Of a stretch of 64,000 nucleotides of DNA, positions 46,080 through 58,800 are shown piece after piece. Numbering within the stretch: position 1 is the first letter of the stretch; every line of letters starts with the position of its first letter. The DNA lies in contig NC_135152.1 of the NCBI RefSeq assembly GCF_050948215.1, forward strand, positions 8,404,310-8,468,309. The letters run 5' to 3'. Position numbers and translations under genes: made by a program. The notes beneath the pieces were generated by a model. It was not told where the DNA came from and searched no databases. It saw only the letters and a program-made list of their open reading frames with translations. The stretch comes from Halictus rubicundus (lineage: Eukaryota; Arthropoda; Insecta; Hymenoptera; Halictidae).

Positions 46080-48167
46080 CGGGTGTCGCGGTGATTTATT
46101 TCCGGCTGGTGTGCCATGAGTCAGCAGACATTTGGCTTCCGTAAATAATATTACGATAGCGCCAGGAATCGAAGTACCTAGTTACCTTTCGTTCTTAACG
46201 CTAAACCTACCAAACGTTAACAGTATCTGGTAAATATTGCCTTAGAAAAATGGCACCCCCAAATTTATTGAGATTTATATAAATGTGTTTACATAAATGA
46301 ATTTATATAGTCTCAATATTTGTGAAATATAAAATCGGTCATTTTGTTCACGGTAGGTCTAAACCTAAAAAGTGTTAAAAAGTGTTCTATTCCAGGTTCT
46401 ACGATTCATCTGTTTATCAAACGTAACGTCAATGAACACTATAGGTACACATAAAATCCCTTGAGTCGATCGGAAAATTATCCAGTTTAAAAATAAAAAG
46501 AATTTTTATAGAACTCGACATGCACTAATGGAATCCGTTAAATAATATGTTACTTTTAAATGAAACTTGTACACATAATAGAACCAGTTCTTTTTTAACG
46601 TCCGATGATTCGGACGGATAAGAATGTGCAGTATTTAATTGTGTTGAAGCAAAATGATTTCGAGTTTACGTAAAATTGAATAACAACCAGAATCTGAAAT
46701 TAAAGATCGCGAAAATTGATCAGAAAATTAGTTCCAAAGTGAACACGCTAGATCGTGACTAACTACAGCTCGGCGGACTGTGTAACGACTCGTACCACTT
46801 ACAAACACGAATGATACCTCCAATCATCTAAATCAGCGCAATCGAGTTTTCCCTGCATTAATGCAAGAGTATCGATCTATTCGTACACAATCTCCCGTGT
46901 TACACATACGTCATATCCTGGTTAGTACAGTGGAGCGAACAGTACACGTTTGAATTGTTATTACAACTTCCCGAAATTACCTTTTTTCTGTTTAACTGAA
47001 ATAATCATTTTCAATCGAAAAATTCTCGTGACACAACAAAAAGCTTCTGAATTTGCTTAACAATTCAACTGAATAATCACTTTCGTTCCAAAAATTTTTG
47101 AAAACAGCACAAAGCTTCCGAATTCGTTTAAACGTTTGTTTTATCATTTATTTAGCGATCGAAGGTTGTTACAGTTACAATTCTGGACCGATATAAAAAG
47201 AAATCGATTGATGTCGCGAGAAAGCTCTCGTCCAAAGGAATTTGGACAATTAAATAGAGGTCGAAGTCTGCTCAGCCATACGTTTAACAATTTAATTCTC
47301 GCGGTTGATGTCCTCGATATTTCTGGCCCAAACAGAACCGACATTTTCTCTGCGGCAACAAAAGTCGACTTCCTCGGTTTATTGTAATTTATCGATGGCC
47401 CTTCGTAATATTTCCACATTAAGGACGTCGGTGCTATTACCGGCTGGTCGTAGCTAGCTCGAACGAATCAGTCATCGTTATGCTCGCCGGTATCCGCATA
47501 ATTATAACTAACAGTTTATCCGGTACCCGATACCGTAAATTATAATCCGTCTACTGCGGGGTTTAGGAAAATTCACGCTTGTACAGATAAGTTCACAGAA
47601 AAAAATATTAATAGAGATCGTTCTTTCCTTGGTACTCCCAGTAAGTTAGAATTAAACTAACAACGTGCAAAATTCTGTACAACCCTATATTCGTGTTTCA
47701 CAATTTTTCATGATTCCCAACCTAGTTTGTCACATAAAAAAGTTTCTAGCACTAAAATATTTTGTGTGCGTAGAAATACCTGTAGTTAGCTTTTGAACAT
47801 GACAATTGTACAGAAAATTTGTATTCAATTTCGACGAAGGATGATTTCGTAACAATGCTTAGAATTTATAATATGTAAATATATGAAAAATAGAATGAAA
47901 CGAAATCCATGGCAAAAGACTCTTAAGGGGTAGATTGTTAGAGTAAAACTATGTGAAGTAGTCTAGATGTACTGCAAATATACTAAATAATAATAATAAT
48001 AATTTAATTTTTTTTAATATTTTACAATTAGTTTACTTCATATGCAAGAAAGTCTATTTTACTAACATTCTACCTGGTGAATCCTCCTAACACGACCATT
48101 TTAAATTACGTTTTTATTTTTTTAGAAGTCAAAAATTACTTCAAGAAATTAAAAATAATTTCAAAGT
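46078..48167. other. AT-rich stretch with one large hairpin
   Basis: Mostly AT-rich. An inverted repeat lies at 46267-46317 (ATTGAGA and TATATAAAT arms). A (TAA)n run lies at about 47987-48003. A 91-codon minus frame (47144-47419) overlaps an 83-codon plus frame; neither is recognised. Confidence 0.45.
46267..46317. repeat. Inverted repeat / AT hairpin
   Basis: ATTGAGA at the left pairs with TCTCAAT at the right, then TATATAAAT pairs with ATTTATATA after a one-base slip, leaving about 18 bases in the loop region. Confidence 0.75.
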
Positions 48168-48587
48168 GTAAATTTGCATGAGCTATCGCAGATAGCTTAA
48201 TATTTATACAGCAAAACATCAATAGCGACCAAAAGCTAATAAAATACAAGATCAACAGAGTTCTAGGTAATTTTATCCTATTTTAAATTTACTGAAAGTA
48301 TCTCCGAAGAGAAGAAAATTTCTCTGCCCCGAATATCTCCGAATTCATCCAGAAAAGGCGTAAATTTGCATGAGCTGCTCTCTCCCTTTGCGATGCGACC
48401 ACAGATAGCCTAATATTTATACAGCAAAAAATCAATAGCGACCGAACGCTAATAAAATAAAAGATCAACAGAGTTCCAGGTAATTTGATACTATTTTAAA
48501 TTTACTGAAAGTATTTCCGAAGAGAAGAAAATTTCTTGGGTTCGAATATCTCCGAATTCACCCAGAAAAAGCGTAAATTTGCATGAG
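48168..48587 (+). repeat. Tandem duplication, units of 192 and 213 bp
   Basis: GTAAATTTGCATGAG starts at 48168, 48360 and 48573, marking two whole units and the start of a third. Shared segments include ATAGCGACC, GCTAATAAAATA, AGATCAACAGAGTTC, TATTTTAAATTTACTGAAAG and CCGAAGAGAAGAAAATTTCT. Unit 2 has an extra 21 bp after GAGCTG. Identity is about nine in ten. Confidence 0.93.
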
Positions 48588-50234
48588 TTCCTGCAGCCGA
48601 TAACCCCACTCGTCATATGCAAAAACTGTCTGGAAGCGAAAAACACACGCCGAAGAGTGGTTTCTTTCTTTCATTTCCGTCGAAATGTTTTATTCAGAGG
48701 TGCTACGGTACACGGCGTTGCTTGTCCCGACCGAAAACGGGACAAACGCAACAAGCGACGCAGCAATTTCGCCGAGGCGACAGAGGATAAACATGTTATA
48801 ATACATTTTTCAAGCAGGCAACCGCGGGGGTTGTGAGGGTGGGGGTGCGCGAGAGAGCTTCAGCTTTTAGAGGTTCAAAGGAGGATAAAGTCGCGGGAAA
48901 AGTGTCGTTTTAAACGCCGCCGGGCTACGTTTAATTGCCGTAGATTTATATAATCGTTTCTGCTTCGCGCGGCCGTGTACGCGCGTCCGTGTTCGAAAAT
49001 TGCGCGCGGGCAACGCGCGATCACCCGGCGGTCGTGTGAGAAGAGACTTTTGAAAGCCGTCGGTAGAGATTTCAATTAAAGTTCACTTAATTTCGTCCCT
49101 GTCAAAGCGAGCTCTATTACCTTGCATTATCGTTAACAGTGCCGAACTTGCATCGTCCGACGATGGATCGCGGCGCTGGTTCATAAAGCGACACGATGGG
49201 ATGTATTAACTAACTGACAAAGCCAAAGCCTCTCTAATCGACTTTTCGACGTTAATTGTACCTTTATACCGTCGACTCGAACCCCCTCTCCCTTTCACCC
49301 CTCCCCCTAGCGTAATCTCCGCGCGTTAGGAAATGTTCACTTTCCCACTGCACTCCATGCAGTTCAATTAGCCCGCGCTCCATCAATCGCCGAGTCACCT
49401 CTTTCCGGGACAAAAACATATTTTTAGCTTACTGCGAAGCGCACCGACCGTGCCAGCGGATAATTCTTTTACAACCCCTTCCCGATTTTTCACGATCGAA
49501 ACGACCTCTAACCCTTGTGCGCTGCCCAATTCGACCTGAAAGCGAGGCTTTTGCTTTTAATTGGAATTCGCTTGCTGAAATTTACAGGGTGCGGCCGAGT
49601 AACATGCACGAGCGGGCAGGGGGTGATTCTACGTGTAGATATAAATTTAAAAAAAGGTATAACCTTTTCTCGTTTCACCCCTCGTTTTCGAGAAAATCCA
49701 GTTTAAAAATCCGTCGGGGTTCGCGTTTTTCAGTTCAGTATATGCGGGAAGTAGAATTGGTTGGCCATGATCGGACGCGTCGGACGATTCAGACATTTTC
49801 AAATTCGATTTTCTCGAAAACGAAGCTTCTGATGAAAAAATGTTGTTCCATATTTGTTCCTTATTTTCTCATAAGGTAATATTGTACGTCAACTGTGGTC
49901 TACTTTAACCTTCAATTCATTAAGCGACAACGAATTAAGAGCTAGATGTTCACCAGAACTGTGCTATTATTTAATGCTCAACGTGTAAATGTTTCAATTT
50001 CCTGAATAGTGTACAAGGGTTTCAGAGATCCTAACGGAATGTGAGAATAGAGATCAATTTGAATCTACAACATCATGTGCTACAGTACATTTTACAGAAT
50101 TTCTCTTTTCAAATTTCTCTCTCTCTCTCGCAAGATCTGAATTGATTTTTAAAATTGATTTTCATTCTTAATGGTGTTAATAGGCTGAACATAATGCTTA
50201 TGTATTCGATCCACTAACTTTTCTTGTAAATATT
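48588..50234. other. GC-rich block, then AT-rich
   Basis: GC-rich at 48.6-49.5 kb. The frame at 49517-49879 (120 codons) overlaps the dispersed repeat at 49.75 kb and is not taken as a gene. AT-rich after 49.88 kb. Confidence 0.4.
49749..49780 (-). repeat. Dispersed 32-bp motif, copy 2
   Basis: It is the inverted partner of 23447-23478. About 160 bp upstream, at 49588, a TTACAGGGTGCGGCCG motif looks like a transposon end, so the whole 49588-49830 interval may belong to one element; its other end is not identified. Confidence 0.7.
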
Positions 50235-50295
50235 ATATGCATAAAGAGCATATTATAATATATATTATTGCATATTATAATATATGCATAAAGAG
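50235..50295 (+). repeat. 47-bp tandem unit built on an AT palindrome
   Basis: ATATGCATAAAGAG stands at 50235-50248 and 50282-50295. Between them GCATATTATAATATA occurs twice (50249-50263 and 50270-50284), each containing the palindrome ATATTATAATAT. Confidence 0.85.
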
Positions 50296-51356
50296 AAGTG
50301 CACAGATCGGGAAACAAAATTCAACAAAAACGTTCGTCCACGTGGCTGAATGAAATATTGAATACTCGAGACTATTTGCACGATTGTCCATCATATCCAT
50401 CATGTCCATCATATTAATAAACCTTTAGAAGGCGCTTTGCATAAACATCCGCAGCCTGGTCATTATCTTTTCCAGCCATGACAGGAACACACGCTAAAAC
50501 CCTCATCCATTAGAGCCATCTAATTCCTCGTTTTATTTTCAGTTAAATAATGATTGGCTTCTGATTCCGCAAAACACACACACGCACAATTATCGTGATT
50601 ACCCGCAATCTTGTTGATCCCAAACCAACGGATATACCATTAGCGGTCGGGCGTTGAAGGCCGAGAGAAAAAGAAGATACGCTTCGTGGACGGTCCGAGA
50701 AATCTTCATTGATAAACGACACAAATTTTTAAAGACGATCCTCAAAGGAGTGGTGTCCTGTCAAGCGCAAACCGGGCTCGGTTTTCCACGGATACAGAGC
50801 ATTACGCGCGAGTTTTGCATACAAATTGGTCCGGAAGCCGGGGATGGGCGGAACTTGTTTACGATGACGAGTGTTCGCCCGAGTTGCGGGGCCTCCCCCC
50901 TCCGCCCCTCGGCTCGCCCTCGTGTCAGCATATAAAGCACCAAGAACCGTGAAGAATTTTAATTGAAATTACTTAATTAACACCCGGACCCCCGTAAGCG
51001 GGACGCCGTGCGCGTAATTATGGGACGCGCATCCTCCGCATACCTGTCAAAGTAGCTGCGATCACTGAAAACCGACGCGGAACCGAGCGCCGACGAACGA
51101 TACACGCGTTACGCGCGCCAATTTGCAAGGTATTTAAACATCCGTGCGCTATAATCCTCAATTTACAAGCACCTATCGCGCCAGCTTTTAATCGATCATC
51201 GACAGCGGTGATTAATTGCGATTCGTATGCGCTCCGCGCGCCCGAAGTGCCCGAGAGCTAGCACCGTTACGAAAACCTTCGGGACGACGTTCCATCAAGA
51301 TTTAGAGGGATCGGTAATTTTGATCGCCGTCACGTCATTCGCCGTTCGTTTTCTTT
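50296..51356. other. GC-rich block at 50.6-51.4 kb
   Basis: A right-end-like GCATAAACATCCGCAG at 50438-50453 may be a MITE family 2 remnant. The GC-rich part has a 93-codon frame without recognisable features and many GCGCG words. Confidence 0.4.
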
Positions 51357-51373
51357 CCCCCCCCCCCCCCCCC
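51357..51373 (+). repeat. Poly-C run of 17
   Basis: Seventeen consecutive C, the longest single-base C/G run in the window. Such runs are prone to sequencing-length error. Confidence 0.95.
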
Positions 51374-53633
51374 AGTGCACTTCTTCGACGAGAAATTCGT
51401 AGAAAGTTCTCGTCGAGGTAAACACGATGCTTTAAGTTTTACGCTGATCGAATCGCTGTCCTGTCGGTTTTTTATAAATAACAGTTTAAGAGTGATTGAA
51501 GGGAACTTGGTTTGTCTTCCCAGATAGCGGGAAGTTAGCTTTCGACTTCGTGTTTCGTTTTAAATACGTACCCTAAATCAGAGTAACTTATTTCGTTAAA
51601 AAGAAAGAAGTCGATATTAGATTTGTCACACTGTACGCGTACCGTTATGACAATTAATTTAGAGGTCTAAATCGAGGACTGTGTTGTCCATTTGTTCTGA
51701 CACGCGACAGTTCTGTGTTTTCAATGTCTGTTATAATTTTGTATACTCTAGAGAATGTAAACTGTAATTAGAAGACCGCGGATTTTATGACAAAAATGGA
51801 TTGGTCGAATACAAAACTGTAAAAACAGTAGAAGAATTGAATCATGTTGAACATTGAATACATTTCTCATTGTGTTTATGTGTAAACTTAAAAATATATA
51901 GTTTTGCACGATTTCAAACAGCAGGTTTTCTGCATCGACAGAATTAATAATCGAGCAAGGTGCAACGAACGAAAAGTATCAATTTTCGAAGCCAGAGTGG
52001 AAATTTCCGTCGAATAAATTTCCATGGAGTGTTATAAAAGTGATAAATATGCACAATCGTTCGAAACGTTGGGGATATCTCGAATTGTTGAATTTGCAAT
52101 AATAGAGCAGCGTTAAAACGTAACATTTTTCGCGTGCCACGTCTTTCGGAATGATCAATCTGCACAACAAGCTTTGGAATTTGATTAATGTTGACACGAT
52201 GAATATTCATAAATTCGAAAACAAGAGTCCGGCACGTTGAAGCTACAGCTGCCTTGCTCACGCCGAAATATGTATATTTAAATTGCTATAAAAGGAAACA
52301 GTAGTAGGAGCGTATTGTTATTAAATATTCTGGCAACTTCAATAATATCCTCGTACGCCTGCTTTTCTCGGTTCCATATCCTTCTTTAAACAAAACCCTG
52401 TACAGAAATATTTGATGTTAAAAGCATTTATACATTAGCTTATAAATGGCCGAAAATTCTTTAATTAAACAGATTTAAATTCTCTACTTATTTCTGAGCT
52501 ATTCTATACAAAGCACTGGTGTCGAATATTTGATGAGACCTATGTCCTTAAATTCCTAACAATCTTAAATAACTCGGAATTTACTAAATGAGTTCTGACG
52601 TCTCGCAAAAATTACAAAATTACTTGTACAGGGAGAATTAAAATCACGTAGCACAAACTTGTAATGTCAATCGTTGCCCATACTGATGCATGCTATTTTT
52701 TTTTTTCTTTTAAGGGATAAAATCATGACACTCGATCAAAAATGCACGCGATACCTGGTCGAGAGCGTGGAAGGATGTTTTATGTAAGTGTCGAACGTCC
52801 TCCCTTTCGGAATTATGCAGCAGCAGCGGAATTTTATTTTCCGTCTGCGGCATGGGACTCGCATTTCCTTCCGCGACCAGAAGGACGATTGGAAATACAT
52901 AGCGGCGACGTCTTTGAAGAGGATCGTCGCGAAGCGGGACAGAAATTAAATTTGCCAATCGGATGAAGAGGAAAACTCCTGCTCCTTGGGCAGAATCTGC
53001 CGACGCGTACCGCGCGCAGCTATCAACGAGTCTCGATCAAAATTCCCGCATCGATAAATATGAAAAGTTCCTGTTTGTTTTGGAAATGTATATGGCATGC
53101 TGGAACCAACGTGGACGAAAGAGTAACGGTCTTTCAAACGGCGAACTTTCGTAACAAGTTTCAATTAAATTTATCATTTCGACGGGGAGGAAATCTGCTG
53201 ACGGTGTGCCGCGGTGACCAGGAAATTCGAAACTTTGCTGCCTGCAGGAGAACGCTTTGACGATATCGGACAAGTAAACATACAACGGAGGATGCAACGA
53301 GTTTGCTGTATTATCGTGAGGACAATGCACTTGTAATAAAAAGTACGACTCTTTGGGTAGCGATAATTAGACGACTAATAGAAACAAGAGTACACAAGAA
53401 AGTTTCGAATTGCTCTCTGTGAATGCTAGAGAATAAAAGTTCCAGTTTATGAACAAACGAGCTTCGGAAATTGCAAATGACTGTGACCAACTCGTACTTG
53501 TCAGCTATTTTCTAATAATATTTTTAAAAGCGAAGATCAACAGTTGAGAATCTGTCAATAGATTGTTGAAAAATGATAGCAACGTCACTCGTAATTTAAC
53601 AGATTTTTAGAATCAATATAACTTCTTCTGGAA
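51374..53633. other. Mostly AT-rich stretch
   Basis: A GC-moderate part at 52.7-53.3 kb has overlapping 63-97-codon frames on both strands, none recognised. A T-run lies at 52696-52705. Confidence 0.45.
51769..51850 (+). mobile_element. MITE family 2, left-half fragment
   Basis: AGAAGACCGCGGATTTTATG is followed by ACAAAAATGGATTGGTCG and AAAACAGTAGAAGAATTGAA. No right terminus is found downstream. Confidence 0.65.
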
Positions 53634-53751
53634 TACAGTAATTTTATATAGAGATATATGTCGCCAAGGCCTGGACGATAAACGTCGCGGAATTATTCCC
53701 ACTACCGCGGGGTATACCCCATGTCGTTGACATACATCGAGAATTCACTGA
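53634..53751 (-). mobile_element. MITE family 1, internally deleted copy
   Basis: It starts TA-CAGTAATTTTATATAGAG and runs through GTCGCCAAGGCC, AAACGTCGCGGAATTATTC and CACTACCGCGG. It then jumps to the opposite terminus, GTTGACATACATCGAGAATTCACTG. It is about 118 bp long. Confidence 0.88.
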
Positions 53752-54192
53752 ACTACTTAAGAGGAAATTACCAAACTTTCTTTTACATACAGTCATTATT
53801 TATAAAAATAGTAGTTGTGCTCCGGTACGTTGTCTTTTTAAAATTTTTTATATAGTCCACAAAAGGGAGCAACTAAACGAAGAATGGAGGACCCAATGTG
53901 TATTATGGTATAAAAGTACAACATTTCCGAGTCAACTCGATATTTGAAAAATTCTTGTTTGTTATTGGATACAGTATGCGACTCGGATATAGGAGTTACC
54001 AAAAAAATGGCTGAGCAAAATCCTACAAAATATTATATTTTAAACGCAGATTGGTACATACCCAATACGAAATCATCAAAGAAACTGGAAACATACCTGT
54101 AACAGAGAAAACAGTACCCATTAGAACAGTATGTCATAAATTGTCAGACAAAAAGTTTTACAATTACCAACTAGGTATAGTTAATTCTTAAA
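53752..54192. other. AT-rich stretch between MITE family 1 copies
   Basis: No supported feature. A short translatable segment near 54054-54190 is discussed among the rejected items. Confidence 0.4.
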
Positions 54193-54262
54193 TACAGTGT
54201 TTACTCGATATATGTCCAGAACACGTGTCTAGCCAGCGACATATATAGCCCAGGAGATACTA
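54193..54262 (+). mobile_element. MITE family 1, left-end fragment
   Basis: The segment begins TA-CAGTGTTTACTCGATATATG and continues through the GCCAGCGAC and CAGGAGATAC boxes of the family, then similarity stops. It lies about 440 bp from the 53.6-kb copy in the opposite orientation. Confidence 0.8.
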
Positions 54263-54385
54263 TATCAGCGCAAAATAGCGTAAACTACACCGATCACATC
54301 GATCTAACACTTAGAAGGGTACATTCGAAGCAAGTTAATTAACGCAACAGAAACAATTAAAAAATTGTGTCTCGTAGAATACGCA

Positions 54386-54514
54386 GAAAATGTCATTGAA
54401 ACGACTAAAAACGGTGATTGCTACAGTTGTTCATGATTTTCTGTAACTGCAATTTTCATCATTTTTAGTCGTTTGCAGCTTGTAGCAATATTAGCCAATT
54501 TCGATGACATTTTC
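54386..54514. repeat. Inverted repeat of about 129 bp
   Basis: GAAAATGTCATTGAAA (54386-54401) pairs with TTTCGATGACATTTTC (54499-54514) with one mismatch. Inside, GACTAAAAA and TTTTTAGTC, and TTGCTACA and TGTAGCAA, are also inverted with respect to each other but shifted, so several alternative folds exist. It may be a foldback element. Confidence 0.75.
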
Positions 54515-57500
54515 AGCATGTTTCCGAACGACACGAATCTGCCAAACATACTTTTTAAATTTCTATTACACGCACGGATGAAATACTAAAACAAATTATT
54601 TACCTCGCTGTTCCGACGAAATGCAATTTTTTAAATATTCCTTACACGTTGTCTATGAAATTCATCCTGGCTTCATAATTTTTACAAAATAATCTACGCG
54701 TCAGCAATTAATCCTCCTAGCATCCCAGAAAACTGAAATCGTCTATAAAGAAACAAAATTCTGACTTAACATGTCCAAAAAGAAATCCCTGACCCACCCT
54801 AACCGTAACCGCCGCGTTTTCAGCTGGCATCTTTGATCGGACTTCTTTAAGAAGTGTTATTACCGGACGACACCGTTCGCTCGGCTACCAATAACGGTCT
54901 ATCCGGCACACATCGTACAACCGAACTGGAACGAAACATAAGGGCGGGCAACTGAGCGTCGAACTAGATTGTCCCTTTTGAAGTAGTTCAGGTCAGCCAC
55001 GAAAGTGACGGAAACGAGCGTGTAATAAGAGGGAGCCGGGTACGAAGTGTACCAGTTTATTGGAGAACTTTCGAGGATACAGGGAGGTGTGGGGGTCCGT
55101 CCTTGAAACCGGCTCGCCACGTCCAGCGCAGGATTACGAAACGGGCAATAAGTTTCCGGTCTTCTGGAACAATTGACACGTCGCGGTAATACGTTCCCCG
55201 TCGATTCCGCCGTGCCCCCGCAGCCTCCAGCAAGCGCTCCTTTGCTCCCGCCCCTTTGTTCCGGATAGTCCTAAGCCGCGACACATCCCGAGCACGAGCT
55301 CCGAAACTGTCGTACAGAGAGTCCTGACTTTGTCGTATCGTGCCCAGTATCTGGTCCCCGGGTCTGTGCATTGCACTCGGCAGGTCTAGGCATCCAGCGG
55401 CGTGCTAGTTCGCCGCCCGAGAATGGAGTGAAGTTGTTCCGCAGTTTCGCCGGTGACATCGGCCGCACACCTTTCACGCCGTCGTCTCGGCCAGCAATTT
55501 TCAGACGTCCAGCCCGGCGAGGTGTTCGCGAACTGACGTGCGCGGAATCGGCATTGCGGGACCACGGCCGTCGACGATTCGTCGATCGCGAAATTCGCCG
55601 GGAATACCGTCTTCGTCCGGCTTGACCGATTCGGAACGCGTCCTTGGCGGAACTCGCTGATGCGATTCGGGAGCATGAGCGGAATTCGTATCAGATTCCG
55701 TATTCAATGATGCACTCGGTCCGGGTGATCCGGGTGGCTACTCTGCATTGATCACTATTTAGGGGATAGTATAAGAGAGTCGACTGAATTCGTGTCACTT
55801 TGACGCAAGATGCGTTCGAGAATATTCGTCTTATAATTAAATTATAAATAATCGTCTCAACAAATGGCATCAGCTATGGTCTTCTTTTAGTCGAGATATC
55901 GCTCTTATAGAACGGTGTATTGTGTCCGCGATGATTTTTAATCATGACGGATTTCAAGGAACGAGTGTGCATTAAATTCTGACAGTCTTGGGAAAAGTGT
56001 AAGCGGTGTAAACGAGATTCAAGCGAGATTTGGCACCAGCAGATTCTTAATAGCAAATGGACCCAGAGTTACAAACGTCCCATCTGAATTTGAGTTTCTA
56101 CTTGTTAGTTCAAACCATTAGTTATTTAGTGTTGTATTAATCTCACTTGTTCTTATAAACGAGGTCCTACTGTAAATTTTATAATTGTTACTGGTGGACT
56201 TCTGCAAGGTCAGTAATACACGACAAGTCATAAAGGCAATATCTTTCCGCTGATGGCCACTAATACGCGTGCTTCATTGGCCTGCGTTAAGTGGAAACAG
56301 CCAATAATGGTCAGACACGTTACACTGCTTTTATTCTAGCAAATAACGTATGTACACAGCTATAACGTAAAACAACGTATAAAATATAAGGTGGAATCAT
56401 AAAATGATAATATTTCTTTATACATACACTTTAATGTAAGGTAGTACAAATGGTAAAATTATGTTTCTTTTAACACACACGTTTCACACACTAGACTGCG
56501 TCAAGTAGAAATGGTGAAGAATGATCAGACGCACTAGACCTGGTTCTGTTCCAGCGAAAAACATAGGTACACTAAAACCAATCATTTTCACGAAGGAATC
56601 TACGAGCAATGTCTTTAGTGTTATGCTTCCGATCCATTATTTTAATCACTATGTTTCCAGCGCAGGGGACACTTTGTACGAGCGACCAGATAGCGGTTCG
56701 GAGCTACCTCGAGCACACAAGATGATTAATGCTCGCCGGTGCTTGTTAAGAAGAGGAACAACTTTTTGAGAGGCACGACGGCGATCGTTAAGAAGATCCT
56801 TCATTAAGCCCCCCGTTAAAACAAATGCCCTTTCGATGGGTTACTTATGCGGAATTGACTGTTCTCCAACTTGGAGCACTCTTAGCGCCGAGTAACCCTT
56901 AGTCGCAGTAAATCCATTTGGTGTGAACGATTCATCAATGTGATGGATCGTGCCGAAAGTCCAACGTTTACGAGGATGAATGTGCCCTTAAGTTATATTC
57001 ACCCCATGGCCGAAAACCATTATTTAACCCGGGAAGGTCGGCGCCTCGGTTCTGACATTATCGAGAAGCGACGTCGTCGATTGGAAAGTTAAACGCGTCC
57101 GGATCGATCTAATCGTACGGAGAATTACTCTTAGGCGATTAACCGTGTGTGTGTGTGTTTTTTTCCTGCGACTCGCTCGCTAATACAAAGGGAATCGCAT
57201 GATCGAGCAATCCGGCTGTAGTTGATCCGATTAAATGGAACGTATGTGTAGAATATACTCGCTACCAAGAGTCATACTTCTGTGCTGTTTTTGAAATTTA
57301 GGTATGGCAAATCAGAATTAATTGTATGCATATTGTTATTTAAAATGATGATACCGAGCATGGTGCACCGGAGCCTTGTAATTTTATGTCATAATGTTTT
57401 TGTTCATATTTTATGAAAGGATACGTTGCTTTGACTGTGAAAATTGATACTGAAATAAATATTTGTTTCTTTATTTTATTTACGTATCATTATAGAACAT

Positions 57501-58800
57501 ACTTTTTCCTATTATTCCAAAGGTGTGTACGAAAGATTGACATCAAAAATAGGTAACAGTATCAAGTCACACCTGGTGACAGAATATAATGCAAAAATAT
57601 CTTGAAATATGGTCACTTATTATTATTACTTATTTACTGCCTTAAACCATATGAGGTTTAACGTGGTCACTTATAATAATCTCTATGATCATTGTTACCG
57701 TAATGGGGGACGTAACACCATATGAAAACACAATAGTTTTTACGTATTAGTGTACAGTAAATGTATTAATATAGACTCTAGATAGCGTCGAAATAGTTGT
57801 ACGTATGACCTCGTTTCGAAATTAATATGCCAGCAGAGTCGTTAAATCGCCAAGTACACAAGAGAAAGAATTATAGAGCAATTGTTTCTGATCGTGTCTG
57901 AGCTTTGTAAACGATAGCCGAAGCGATTACTTATCAGTACACACCGCTAAGCATGATAGGGGCTTTTTGCACGAATAGGTCAACAGGCATTGATTGACAC
58001 GAAATGTCAGGTATCGCGTGGTATTTGTCTGCAACTCCTGAACTTAAAACAAAGGTCTGAATTAGGTGAAAACCTCTGACGATTACCTCAAACCCGAGTT
58101 CCAAAAAATAAACATGCTCGTGGGAAAAAAATGTTTCATATAGAAGCATATGCATATATAATGTATGAGAAAGCATGTGAGCGCAGACTTCGAAATGCAT
58201 ATTACAAAACACGGAAACAATATTCAAAGTGCTGGTGTTTGCATAATTATCGTCTAAATTCGTGTAGTTACAATAACATCCATACCGATTAATTATATTC
58301 TACTTGATGTGCAAATTAATATACAATGATATTGTGGCAATGATACAACCACAAATTTTTTGTTTTTCAAGTAGTACATGTTACAAATTCAATTATTCGT
58401 AATTGATTGGACCGACATGATATTGAATAATAATAATAAGTAGAATAACAGATACATAGTTGCAGAGAAATTGAATTTCAATTAATTCCACTACTAAACT
58501 CAGAACAGTCATTTTCGTGAACAAAGCCGTCATTATAAGGGAAGCTATATTAACAAATTATGCTTGTATAATTATTTATATTATGCTATATTATACTTTC
58601 ACGATGGTGAGAAGAGATCCTGCTACCTCCTAGTATTATCACCACAATTTATACCTATATGATTATCTTACACACATATTAGACATATAATAATTAAAAA
58701 ACACAATTATTAAAAATTGTAGTCTCACTTGCGAGATTTATATCGAAAGATTAGTTTTCGTGAAAGCTTCAATATCCCATAAAATTATTATTGCGGCATA
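54515..58800. other. GC-rich block at 54.8-55.75 kb, then long AT-rich stretch
   Basis: The GC-rich block has overlapping frames of 68-104 codons on both strands and splice-like CAGGTCTAG at 55380, but no coherent exon. The AT-rich remainder has a (GT)n at about 57145-57158 and a small hairpin TTAAACC...GGTTTAA at 57642-57661. No gene is supported. Confidence 0.4.

Noticed and set aside
54054..54190. Translatable segment reminiscent of the C-terminal tail of a retrotransposon polyprotein
   Set aside because: It is only about 45 codons, with no RT or endonuclease motif and no longer frame upstream; similarity is impressionistic.
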